Assembly: GCF_044386045.1 (NCBI RefSeq) | Contig: NZ_JBISCD010000040.1 | Span: forward strand, 1,302,001 to 1,366,000 | Length of the DNA stretch: 64,000 bases | Direction of reading: 5' to 3' | Origin: Thalassobellus sediminis | GTDB lineage: Bacteria > Bacteroidota > Bacteroidia > Flavobacteriales > Flavobacteriaceae | Shown: in pieces, positions 44,354-52,809 of the stretch | Layout: every line of letters begins with the position of its first letter | Numbering within the stretch: the stretch's first letter is position 1 | Made by a program: the position numbers and the translations under genes | The notes under the pieces: generated by a model | Seen by the model: only the letters and a program-made list of their open reading frames with translations | Told to the model about the DNA's origin: nothing | The model's database searches: none

Positions 44354-44779
44354 ATGAAAAATTTCACATTCAAAATAAACGAGAACAGTTACGGTGTTAA
44401 AATTGTTTCTCAAGAAAATAATACGATACAGTTGGAAGTAAACGGAACTAAATATTCCGTTAAAATGAAAGAAGAAATAAAAACACGAAAAACACCAACT
44501 TTAGTGCGTAAACCTTCCATGGCAGCACCAGTTGAACCTGTAAAAGTGAATCCAAGTTCTTCGGCTAAAACTAAAATTTCTGCACCAATTCCTGGTGTTA
44601 TTTTATCTCTTAATGTAAAAGTTGGAGATGCTATTAAAGAAAACGATCAATTGTTAGTTCTTGAGGCTATGAAGATGGAGAATAATATTGTTTCAGAAAA
44701 ATCTGGAGTTGTTACGGCTGTAAATGTAGCTGTTGGACAACAAGTTCTGCAAGGAGAAGTCATGATAGAATTAGAATAA
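44354..44779 (+). CDS. mmdC: Biotin carrier subunit of methylmalonyl-CoA decarboxylase
   Basis: A 141-residue protein. The C-terminal biotinyl domain (about 72-141) has the EAMKMEN motif with Lys107 as the biotinylation site. A short Ala/Pro linker (about 55-72, shorter than in many homologues) follows an N-terminal beta region. It carries the carboxyl group from MmdA to the membrane subunit, where decarboxylation drives Na+ export. Confidence 0.92.
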   Translation: MKNFTFKINENSYGVKIVSQENNTIQLEVNGTKYSVKMKEEIKTRKTPTLVRKPSMAAPVEPVKVNPSSSAKTKISAPIPGVILSLNVKVGDAIKENDQLLVLEAMKMENNIVSEKSGVVTAVNVAVGQQVLQGEVMIELE

Positions 44780-44848
44780 AATGAGTCAATATCATTCTAG
44801 GTAAAAAAGAAGTCTTTTTACATTTCGAAGTGATTAAAAAAGAAAAAA

Positions 44849-46168
44849 ATGAAGAAAGTAATATTAATATTTGGAGTTCTATCGTTACTTGTTTTTGCTA
44901 GACCAGTTTTGGGGCTAACCTCTAATTCTGCTACAGCAACAGTCTCAACTACAGTTGTAGATTTAGAAGTAGCTGCTGGAGATAGTTTTATTTCCGAAGC
45001 GATAAACGGGATACAACAATTTTATCAATACACAGGTTTTGCAAATGCAGAATCGGGAAATCTTATAATGATTTTAATAGGTATTATTTTTATATACCTA
45101 GGTATTAAATTTGATTACGAACCACTTTTGTTAATTCCAATTGGTACAGGGGTTATTATAGGTAATATTCCATTTGTAGCAGGAAATCAAACTGGTATTT
45201 ATGAAGCAGGATCGGTATTAAATTACCTTTATTTTGGAGTCGTAAAAGGTATCTATCCGCCACTTATATTTTTAGGAATTGGAGCCATGACCGATTTCTC
45301 ATCTTTGATTGCAAATCCTAAGTTAATGCTTCTTGGAGCAGCTGCACAAATAGGTGTATTTGCAACGTTTTTAGGAGCCCTTTATTTAGGTTTTAGTCTT
45401 CCGGAAGCGGGTGCTATTGGTATTATTGGAGGTGCAGATGGTCCAACAGCGATATTCCTGTCGTCAAAATTAGCAAATGGTATTAATGTGTTAGCAGATG
45501 GCACAACGGTTAAAAACCTAATAGGACCTATTGCTATAGCAGCATATTCGTATATGGCATTGGTACCAGTAATTCAACCACCATTAATGAAGTTGTTAAC
45601 TTCAAAGAAAGAACGATTAATTAGAATGAAACCACCTAGAGCAGTTTCGCAAAAGGAAAAAATGATTTTTCCAATAGTGGCATTGTTGTTAACAACCTTT
45701 ATATCGCCTAGTGCATTGCCTTTATTAGGCATGTTGTTCTTTGGGAATTTACTTAAAGAATCAGGAAGAACAGAAAGACTTGCAGATACGGCTCGAACAA
45801 AATTAATTGATATTGTTACCATTCTGTTAGGTGTTACAGTAGGAGCATCAACGCAAGCCGATATTTTTATCACCAAAGATTCCATGATGATATTTGCTTT
45901 AGGAGCTATATCATTTGTAATAGCAACTTGTGGAGGTTTATTATTTGCAAAATTCATGAACTTATTCCTTAAAGGAGACGATAAATTAAATCCACTTATT
46001 GGTGCAGCTGGTGTATCTGCTGTTCCAGATAGTGCGAGGGTAGTACATGCCGAAGGACTTAAAGCCGATCCACAAAACTATTTATTAATGCATGCTATGG
46101 CACCAAATGTAGCAGGGGTTATTGGTTCTGCGATTGCTGCGGGTATTATACTAAGTTTCTTAGGATAG
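44849..46168 (+). CDS. mmdB: Sodium ion-translocating decarboxylase beta subunit (OadB/MmdB)
   Basis: A 439-residue polytopic inner-membrane protein that decarboxylates carboxybiotin and exports Na+. The functional core includes GAIGIIGGADGPTAIFLSSKLA, with the Asp of the GADGPT motif (required for Na+ transport in OadB of Klebsiella), FGNLLKESGRTERLADTA and NPLIGAAGVSAVPDSARVVHAEG. The N-terminal 60 residues form a signal-like helix and a polar Ser/Thr/Val loop, longer than in the shortest homologues. It completes the set MmdA, OadG, MmdC, MmdB in one operon. Confidence 0.92.
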   Translation: MKKVILIFGVLSLLVFARPVLGLTSNSATATVSTTVVDLEVAAGDSFISEAINGIQQFYQYTGFANAESGNLIMILIGIIFIYLGIKFDYEPLLLIPIGTGVIIGNIPFVAGNQTGIYEAGSVLNYLYFGVVKGIYPPLIFLGIGAMTDFSSLIANPKLMLLGAAAQIGVFATFLGALYLGFSLPEAGAIGIIGGADGPTAIFLSSKLANGINVLADGTTVKNLIGPIAIAAYSYMALVPVIQPPLMKLLTSKKERLIRMKPPRAVSQKEKMIFPIVALLLTTFISPSALPLLGMLFFGNLLKESGRTERLADTARTKLIDIVTILLGVTVGASTQADIFITKDSMMIFALGAISFVIATCGGLLFAKFMNLFLKGDDKLNPLIGAAGVSAVPDSARVVHAEGLKADPQNYLLMHAMAPNVAGVIGSAIAAGIILSFLG

Positions 46169-46218
46169 AAATAAACTATTAATTAAATGAAAATACAAAC
46201 AAAATAAAATTTTTAAAT

Positions 46219-47508
46219 ATGAAAATTCCAAATGTAATGACAGCTTCTGAAGCTGTCAAGCTTATAGAATCAGGAAATAGAGTGTTAATTCAAGGCGGTT
46301 CTGCTACTCCTCAAACTTTAATTAGAGCAATGGTGGATCGCGCACCAGAACTTAGAAAAGTTGAAATTTGCCATTTGCATACTGAAGGAGAATGCGGATA
46401 TACAAATCCTGAATTAAGAGAAAGTTTTCATACAAGTGCCTTCTTTATTGGAGGGAATATTAGAAAAAGAATAGGTGATACAGCCGATTATATTCCAATC
46501 TTTTTAAGTGATATACCAAGTTTATTCCGCGATGGATATATGGATTTAGATGTCGTCTTAGTAAACGTTTCACCACCAGATAAACACGGGTTCTGTTCTT
46601 TAGGAGTCTCTGTAGATATTGTTATTTCAGCCATTGAAAAAGGTAAAACAGTGATTGCACAAATTAACTCTAGAATGCCTCGTACTTTTGGTGATGCATT
46701 GGTTCATGTAAATAAATTTGATGCCTGTGTAATAGTTGAAGAGGAAATTTATGAAATGAAATTTGTTGCTCCAACTGAACAAGAAAAAGAGATTGGAAAA
46801 AACATTGCAGGAATTATTGAAGATGGTGCAACGCTTCAAATGGGTATAGGAGGTATCCCAAATGCTGTATTAACGTTTCTTCATAATCATAAAAACTTAG
46901 GAGTGCATACAGAAATGTTTTCTGAAGGTATTGTTGATTTGGTAGAGAAAGGAATCGTTAATGGTTCGCAAAAAAAGGTGAATCCTTATAAGATTATATC
47001 TGGATTTGCTATGGGAACCAGACGTTTATACGATTTTATGGATGACAATCCTGAAATAGAAATGAATGATATTGCCTATGTAAACGACACTGCTATTATA
47101 CGTCAGAATCCAAAAGTAACGGCTATTAACTCAGCTATCGAAATAGATTTTACAGGTCAAGTTTGTGCAGATTCAATAGGGACTAGAATGTTCTCTGGAG
47201 TTGGAGGGCAAATGGACTTTATGCGTGGTGCTGCTTTATCAAAGGGAGGAAAACCAATTATAGCAATCACATCAACAACATTAAAAGGTGTTTCTAAAAT
47301 AGTACCAGCATTGAAACCAGGTGCAGGTGTGGTAACAACAAGAGCACATGCCAGATATGTAGCAACAGAATATGGTGTTGCCGAATTATTTGGTAGAACC
47401 TTAAAACAACGTGCAGAAGCACTTAGAGATATTGCACATCCAGATCATAGAGCAGAATTAGATGAAGCTATTTTTGAGCGTTTTGGAAGCAATAGTGTCA
47501 TGGTTTAA
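46219..47508 (+). CDS. Acetyl-CoA hydrolase/transferase family CoA-transferase
   Basis: A 429-residue enzyme of the CoA-transferase class I (cat1/4-hydroxybutyrate type). Family blocks: QGGSATPQTLIRAM, HLHTEGECGYTNPELRESFHTSAFFIGGNIRK, GIGGIPNAVLTFL, NSAIEIDFTGQVCADSIG with the catalytic Glu, and GAGVVTTRAHARYVATEYGVAELFG. It lies between the decarboxylase and mutase genes, with gaps of 50 and 26 bp. Propionyl-CoA:succinate or acetyl-CoA:succinate CoA transfer would close the cycle; 4-hydroxybutyrate CoA-transferase is an alternative. Substrate specificity is inferred from context. Confidence 0.85.
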   Translation: MKIPNVMTASEAVKLIESGNRVLIQGGSATPQTLIRAMVDRAPELRKVEICHLHTEGECGYTNPELRESFHTSAFFIGGNIRKRIGDTADYIPIFLSDIPSLFRDGYMDLDVVLVNVSPPDKHGFCSLGVSVDIVISAIEKGKTVIAQINSRMPRTFGDALVHVNKFDACVIVEEEIYEMKFVAPTEQEKEIGKNIAGIIEDGATLQMGIGGIPNAVLTFLHNHKNLGVHTEMFSEGIVDLVEKGIVNGSQKKVNPYKIISGFAMGTRRLYDFMDDNPEIEMNDIAYVNDTAIIRQNPKVTAINSAIEIDFTGQVCADSIGTRMFSGVGGQMDFMRGAALSKGGKPIIAITSTTLKGVSKIVPALKPGAGVVTTRAHARYVATEYGVAELFGRTLKQRAEALRDIAHPDHRAELDEAIFERFGSNSVMV

Positions 47509-47534
47509 TATAAGTTGAACATAATATAGATTAT

Positions 47535-49352
47535 ATGGAAACTAATAAAAAAATACTTTTTTCAGATTTCAATCCTGTTACTAAAGAGGCATGGACTGAA
47601 AGAGTGCATGTCGATTTAAAAGGAGCAGATTTCAATAGAAAATTAGTTTGGAAAAACTTAAATAAATTAGAATTTCAACCTTTTTATAATACAGAAGACG
47701 CTTTAGAGTATCTTCCTAATACAGGAGAGAATTCACAAGACTTAATTAATTATAGAGCGATATGTGTTCCCTCGGCAGAAGCTGGTAACAAGGCTGCTTT
47801 AAAAGCGATTAAAGAAGGTGTTACAGGACTATTATTTCATATGAAAGATCCTGTTTCTACAGCTGTTCTTTTAAATCAAGTAGATATCAATAAAATTGCA
47901 GTTTCGTTTGTTTTAGATAATAACGTGGTTGTTTTTGCTAAGGATTTCTTTGCTTTTGCAGAACAGAATTTAAATAATTCTAAAAACCTGAGAGGGTATT
48001 TCGATTTAGAAATCATATCAGAGTATCTTACTAAAGGAAACCTTGATACAAGCAAGTTTGAAACTATAGAAGCGCTTTTAAAATTAGGAGCCTCTTATCC
48101 AGAGTTTAAAACTATTACGGTGTCTGGAACCACATTTTTAGATTCAGGATCTAATCAGGTTCAAGAAGTAGCATATTCGTTAAATGCTTTAGTGTATTTA
48201 ATAGAGCAGTGTTTCGATAAAGGTATAGATGTACAACCTATATTTAATAATTTACATGTGAAACTAGCAATAGGCTCAGAGTATTTTATTGAAATTGCAA
48301 AGTTTAGAGCTTTTAATAGTTTATTAAGTGCTGTCGCAAAACAATATGGTGTTACTGAGTTTAAACATGCTTTAACAGCTAAAACATCTATTTGGAGTAA
48401 ATCGGTAACCGATGCACACACCAATTTATTAAGAGCAACTACAGAAGCAATGTCTGCTATTCTAGGGAATGTAGGTGGCGTGCTTATTGATGCTTACGAT
48501 AAAGAATTTAATAATGCGTCCGATTTTTCAAGTAGAATAGCAGGAAACATTTCAACCATTTTAAAAGAAGAATCTTATTTTGGTAAAGTTGCAAATCCGG
48601 TTGATGGTTCTTATTTTATAGAAGAAGCAAGTACTAAAATTGCTCAAAAAGCTTTAGAGCTTTTTAAAGATATTGAAGCACAAGGCGGATTTTACAAAGC
48701 GTTTGAAAGTGAATTTATTCAACAACAAATTGCCGAGATTCGTCAAGAAAAAATAAAGTTGATAAGCCAAAGAAGATTACCAATGGTTGGGGTTAATAAA
48801 TATCCTAATCTTATGGAAACGGTACCTTCAGAAATACTTTCAGAAGGAGATGTATCCAATTCAAAAGTACTAACACCAAGAAGAGCGTCATTAGAAATAG
48901 AAGCTGTAAGAAAGGTGACAGAGCAATTGGTTGATGAAACTAATAAACGCCCTATTGTAGAACTCACCAGTTTTGGTAATTTAACCATGCGAAAAGCGAG
49001 AGCTGCTTTTTCGTATGATTTTATAGGGGTTTCAGGATTTGAAGTATGGCAAGAAAAAAGTCATGAAGATGCTATTGAAGCTGCAAAATGCACAGCCTTA
49101 TCAGAATCTGATGTGGTGGTTATTTGTAGTTCAGATGCCGATTATGAAGCACACGCTTTAGCATTTGTAGAAACATTTAGGTCACTTAATACAGATAAAG
49201 TACTTTTGTTAGCAGGAAACCCTGTGGGTATTGCTGAGGCATTAAATGAAGCTGGATTAGATGGATACATTCATTTAAAATCGGATGTGATACAAACTAT
49301 TTCAAGTGTTCAGAATAAAATTCAAAAAAAAATTAAATCTTTACAAGTATGA
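47535..49352 (+). CDS. mutA: Methylmalonyl-CoA mutase, small subunit
   Basis: A 605-residue subunit homologous to MutB but degenerate. It has a TIM-barrel-like part (about 60-400, with GNVGGVLIDAYDKEFNNASDFSSRIAGNIS) and a C-terminal flavodoxin-like B12-type domain without the DxHxxG cobalamin motif. So it is a structural partner, as in the Propionibacterium heterodimer. The stop overlaps the mutB start (ATGA), ensuring balanced expression. The mutase converts succinyl-CoA to (R)-methylmalonyl-CoA. Confidence 0.92.
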   Translation: METNKKILFSDFNPVTKEAWTERVHVDLKGADFNRKLVWKNLNKLEFQPFYNTEDALEYLPNTGENSQDLINYRAICVPSAEAGNKAALKAIKEGVTGLLFHMKDPVSTAVLLNQVDINKIAVSFVLDNNVVVFAKDFFAFAEQNLNNSKNLRGYFDLEIISEYLTKGNLDTSKFETIEALLKLGASYPEFKTITVSGTTFLDSGSNQVQEVAYSLNALVYLIEQCFDKGIDVQPIFNNLHVKLAIGSEYFIEIAKFRAFNSLLSAVAKQYGVTEFKHALTAKTSIWSKSVTDAHTNLLRATTEAMSAILGNVGGVLIDAYDKEFNNASDFSSRIAGNISTILKEESYFGKVANPVDGSYFIEEASTKIAQKALELFKDIEAQGGFYKAFESEFIQQQIAEIRQEKIKLISQRRLPMVGVNKYPNLMETVPSEILSEGDVSNSKVLTPRRASLEIEAVRKVTEQLVDETNKRPIVELTSFGNLTMRKARAAFSYDFIGVSGFEVWQEKSHEDAIEAAKCTALSESDVVVICSSDADYEAHALAFVETFRSLNTDKVLLLAGNPVGIAEALNEAGLDGYIHLKSDVIQTISSVQNKIQKKIKSLQV

Positions 49353-51481
49353 GACGGGATTTTTCAGATTTAACATTAGACACAGATTCTAAACAGCACA
49401 CTGCTGTTTCAGACAATCAAGATATTTGGAATACCCCAGAAGGCATTCCTGTAAAAAAGCATTTTTCAAAAGAAGATATTAAAGACGCAGAGCATTTACA
49501 GTTTGCAGCAGGATTGCCTCCGTTTACAAGAGGGCCTTACAGCACAATGTATGCAACGCGACCTTGGACTATTAGGCAATATGCTGGGTTTTCTACAGCA
49601 GAAGAGTCTAATGCGTTTTATAGAAGAAATTTAGCTGCGGGTCAAAAAGGATTGTCGGTAGCATTCGATTTAGCAACGCATCGTGGTTACGATTCCGATC
49701 ACCCACGTGTTACTGGAGATGTTGGTAAAGCAGGTGTAGCTATCGATTCTATTTTGGATATGGAGATTTTATTCGACCAAATTCCGTTAGATAAAATGTC
49801 GGTTTCTATGACAATGAATGGTGCGGTATTGCCAATTATGGCGTTTTATATTGCAGCAGCCAAAAAGCAAGGAGTCTCTTTAGATCACTTGAGCGGAACC
49901 ATTCAAAATGATATTTTAAAAGAGTTTATGGTGCGTAATACGTATATCTATCCACCATTACCATCGATGAAAATTATTGGTGATATTTTTGAATATACCA
50001 CAAAATATATGCCTAAGTTTAACTCTATTTCAATTAGTGGTTACCACATGCAAGAAGCAGGTGCAACGGCAGATATTGAGTTGGCTTACACCTTAGCCGA
50101 TGGTTTAGAATACATTAAAACAGGTTTAGCATCTGGATTAAAAATTGATGAGTTTGCTCCTAGATTATCATTTTTCTGGGCAGTAGGTATGAATCACTTT
50201 ATGGAAATTGCTAAAATGCGTGCAGCACGTATGCTTTGGGCAAAAATCATCAAACAATTCAACCCGCAAAACCCAAAATCGATGGCGTTGCGTACGCATA
50301 GTCAAACATCGGGTTGGAGTTTAAGTGAGCAAGATCCTTTTAATAATGTTGCTAGAACATGTGTTGAAGCTATGGCAGCAGGTTTAGGAGGTACACAGTC
50401 TTTACATACCAATGCTTTAGATGAAGCGATTGCGTTACCAACCGATTTTTCGGCAAGAATAGCACGTAACACGCAGATTTATATTCAAGATGAAACACAG
50501 ATTACTAAATCTGTCGATCCTTGGGCGGGTTCTTATTATGTAGAATACTTAACGCAAGAAATTGCTAAAAAAGCTTGGAAACTTATTGAAGAAGTTGAAG
50601 GACTTGGAGGTATGGCCAAAGCTATTGAAACGGGTGTTCCTAAAATGCGTATTGAAGAAGCTTCGGCACGTAAACAAGCGCGTTTAGATTCAGGTCAAGA
50701 TATTTTGGTTGGGGTTAATAAATTTAAAACTGATGAGAAATCGGATATCGAGATTTTAGAAGTTGATAACTCGGTAGTAAGACTGTCTCAAATAGAGCGA
50801 TTAAAGAAGTTGAAAGCCAATAGAAACCAAGATGTGGTTGATGCTAAATTAAAAGCATTAACAGCTTGTGCTGAAACTGGAAAAGGAAATTTATTAGAAT
50901 TAGCTGTTGAAGCTGCAGAAAATTTTGCAACTTTAGGAGAAATATCAGATGCTTTAGAAGTGCATTTTGGACGACATAAAGCAGATACTAAATTAATAAG
51001 TGGTGTGTATAGTAAAGAAGTAAATGACGATAATACATTTGCAAAAGCGCAGGCAGTTGCCGATAGATTTGCAGAAATTGAAGGGCGTCGTCCACGTGTG
51101 ATGATAGCTAAAATGGGACAAGACGGACATGATAGAGGCGCGAAAGTTGTCGCTTCTAGTTTTGCCGATTTAGGTTTCGATGTTGATATGGGACCTTTGT
51201 TTCAAACACCAGAAGAAGTAGCAAAACAAGCCATTGAAAACGATGTGCATTTTGTAGGCGCTTCTAGTTTAGCTGCAGGACACAAAACGTTAATTCCGCA
51301 ATTAATTTCCGAATTAGAAAAATTAGGAAGACCAGATATCATGGTGTTTGCTGGTGGTGTGATACCAGAGCAGGATTACGATTATTTATTAGAACGAAAA
51401 GTAGCTGCTATTTTCGGACCTGGAACGGTTATTTCAGAATCGGCAATTACTATTATGGAGAAATATTTAGAACAAGACTAG
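49349..51481 (+). CDS. mutB: Methylmalonyl-CoA mutase, large (catalytic) subunit
   Basis: A 710-residue adenosylcobalamin enzyme. The TIM-barrel part has TRPWTIRQYAGFSTAEESNAFYRRNL, GLSVAFDLATHRGYDSDHPRV, SVSMTMNGAVLPIMAF, RTHSQTSGWSLSEQDPFNN and GGTQSLHTNALDEAIALPT. The C-terminal B12 domain (about 580-710) carries DGHDRGAKVV, with His594 as the lower cobalt ligand, and GGVIPEQDYDYLLE. It is the last gene of the operon and is followed by a strong hairpin. The MeaB chaperone gene is 1.3 kb away on the opposite strand. Confidence 0.95.
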   Translation: MRRDFSDLTLDTDSKQHTAVSDNQDIWNTPEGIPVKKHFSKEDIKDAEHLQFAAGLPPFTRGPYSTMYATRPWTIRQYAGFSTAEESNAFYRRNLAAGQKGLSVAFDLATHRGYDSDHPRVTGDVGKAGVAIDSILDMEILFDQIPLDKMSVSMTMNGAVLPIMAFYIAAAKKQGVSLDHLSGTIQNDILKEFMVRNTYIYPPLPSMKIIGDIFEYTTKYMPKFNSISISGYHMQEAGATADIELAYTLADGLEYIKTGLASGLKIDEFAPRLSFFWAVGMNHFMEIAKMRAARMLWAKIIKQFNPQNPKSMALRTHSQTSGWSLSEQDPFNNVARTCVEAMAAGLGGTQSLHTNALDEAIALPTDFSARIARNTQIYIQDETQITKSVDPWAGSYYVEYLTQEIAKKAWKLIEEVEGLGGMAKAIETGVPKMRIEEASARKQARLDSGQDILVGVNKFKTDEKSDIEILEVDNSVVRLSQIERLKKLKANRNQDVVDAKLKALTACAETGKGNLLELAVEAAENFATLGEISDALEVHFGRHKADTKLISGVYSKEVNDDNTFAKAQAVADRFAEIEGRRPRVMIAKMGQDGHDRGAKVVASSFADLGFDVDMGPLFQTPEEVAKQAIENDVHFVGASSLAAGHKTLIPQLISELEKLGRPDIMVFAGGVIPEQDYDYLLERKVAAIFGPGTVISESAITIMEKYLEQD

Positions 51482-51523
51482 AGTGACAGAGTGACTTACT
51501 CAGTAAATTGATTTGATTGGAAG

Positions 51524-51557
51524 CCCCATTTGTGTTTAAACATAAATGGGGTTTTTT
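51524..51557 (+). terminator. Intrinsic terminator of the methylmalonyl operon
   Basis: CCCCATTTGTGTTT pairs with AAACATAAATGGGG (51524-51551, one G-T wobble), followed by six T. It begins 42 nt after the mutB stop. Confidence 0.8.
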
Positions 51558-51577
51558 ATTCCTGCTGAGGAATGACA
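51558..51577. repeat. ATTCCTGC/AGGAATGACA palindrome, left border of the repeat array
   Basis: ATTCCT-GCTG-AGGAAT followed by GACA. A longer relative closes the array at 52781-52804, so the array is bounded on both sides by a second palindrome family. Confidence 0.5.
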
Positions 51578-51589
51578 TGATGTTTGTTA

Positions 51590-52744
51590 TTAGTCATGTC
51601 GAAGGAGGTAGGACAGAGACATCACATCCTATTTTAAGGCAATGTATTGCTTACTGTTATGTGATTTCTCCCTGCGCTCGAAATGACTTGGGAGTTTTTA
51701 TTTAGGTTTTATAGATAAATAGTTGTTCGTTAGTCATGTCGACGAGAGGAGACATCGCATCCTGCTTTTTACGTAATACTTGAGCTGTTTTATGTGATTT
51801 CTCCATTCGTCGAAATGACTGAAAGTTTTATAGATAAATAGTTGTTCGTTAGTCATGTCGAAGGAGGAAGGACTGAGAGATCGCATCCTGTTTTTTGCGT
51901 AATACTTGAGCTATATTATGTGATTTTTCACTACGTTCGAAATGACTGAGGGTTTTATTTTTAAGTTTTAGATATAAATTAATGTTCGTTAGTCATGTCG
52001 ACGAAAGGAGACATCGCACACGCATAGACAAACACAAACATTAAAAAATGTCATTATTCAATGTTTCCCATTTTGGGTTAAAATTCGAGATTAAATTATT
52101 TTTCTTTTCGCGACGCCACTTTTTTAATTCTTTCTCTCTTGCAATCCCGAGTTTTGGAAATTCGAAAGTTTCGTAATAAACTAAATAGATGCAACCATAT
52201 TTTCCTGCAAAAGACTTTTTTGCGTTTTGACTATCGAAGTAGTGTTGTGCTAGTCGGTTTTGAATATTATTAGTGAAACCAATGTATAAAGTGGTTCTGT
52301 ATTGATTGGTGAGAATATAAACGAAATACCGTTTTTGCATTTTTAAATGTAAGAAAAATTTATAAAACTTACTGTTGTGTGATTTCTCCATTCGTCGAAA
52401 TGACTTGGGAGTTTTTATTTAGGTTTTAGTTATAAATTAGTGTGGTTAGTCATGTCGACGATAGGAGAGACATCGCATCCTGTTTATACGTAATATTTGA
52501 GTTTCTTTATGTGATTTCTCTCTGCGCTCGAAATGACTTGGGAGTTTTTATTTAAGTTTTAATTATAAATTAGTTTGGTTAGTCATGTCGACGAGAGGAG
52601 ACATCACATCCTGCTTTTTACACAATACTAGAGCTATTTTATGTGATTTCTCCCTGCGCTCGAAATGACTGAGAGTTTTGTTTTTAAGTTTTAGATATAA
52701 ATTAATGTTCGTTAGTCATGTCGACGATAGGAGACATCGCACCC
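51590..52744. repeat. Tandem array of about 90-bp palindromic units (119-140 bp period)
   Basis: Seven left ends TTAGTCATGTCGA start at 51590, 51730, 51849, 51989, 52446, 52579 and 52712. Units 1-6 are imperfect inverted repeats: left arm AGTCATGTCGA..GGAG..ATC(G/A)CAT, right arm ATGTGATTTCTCC..TCGAAATGACT. Unit spans are 51592-51688, 51732-51820, 51851-51947, 51991-52405 (with gene inside), 52448-52538 and 52581-52670. Unit 7 (52714-52744) has only a left arm. Spacers of 30-45 bp share the pattern GTTTT..A(T/G)ATAAAT. The array covers the gaps on both sides of the GIY-YIG gene and holds nothing else I can recognise. Confidence 0.85.
52041..52340 (-). CDS. Small GIY-YIG domain nuclease nested in a repeat unit
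   Basis: A 99-residue single-domain GIY-YIG protein of the UvrC-N-like YhbQ/YazA kind. The start is set at the ATG 52340 (MQKRYFVYILTNQ), as in homologues. An upstream ATG at 52391 would add 17 residues encoded partly by the repeat arm. Motifs: YFVYIL and LYIGFTNN (the GIY-YIG pair), the catalytic-type Arg in NIQNRLAQH, the metal-binding Glu in AREKELKKWRREKK, and the terminal Asn-Pro-x-Trp (NFNPKWETL). It lies between the two arms of repeat unit 4. The activity is assumed from the fold: strand cleavage at branched or palindromic DNA would fit the setting. Confidence 0.85.
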   Translation of the reverse strand: MQKRYFVYILTNQYRTTLYIGFTNNIQNRLAQHYFDSQNAKKSFAGKYGCIYLVYYETFEFPKLGIAREKELKKWRREKKNNLISNFNPKWETLNNDIF

Positions 52745-52780
52745 AGTTTTTACAAAATTTATACTTTACTGTAATTATGG

Positions 52781-52804
52781 ATTCCTGCCTGCGCAGGAAT
52801 GACA
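52781..52804. repeat. ATTCCTGC-CT-GCGCAGGAAT palindrome, right border of the repeat array
   Basis: ATTCCTGC and GCAGGAAT pair around a CTGC centre, with GACA following. It is the same family as the left border at 51558-51577 and sits 5 nt before the meaB stop on the opposite strand, so it may also terminate meaB. Confidence 0.6.
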
Positions 52805-52809
52805 ATTAA

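Noticed and set aside
51517..51705. Possible 62-residue gene after mutB
   Set aside because: It runs through the terminator hairpin and into the first repeat unit, has no ribosome-binding site and no plausible protein character.
52341..52391. N-terminal extension of the GIY-YIG protein
   Set aside because: The 17 extra residues are encoded partly by the repeat arm, and homologues begin near MQKRYFVYIL.
51590..52744. Possible CRISPR array because of regular repeats
   Set aside because: Units are about 90 bp imperfect palindromes with similar, not unique, spacers, and no cas gene is in the window.
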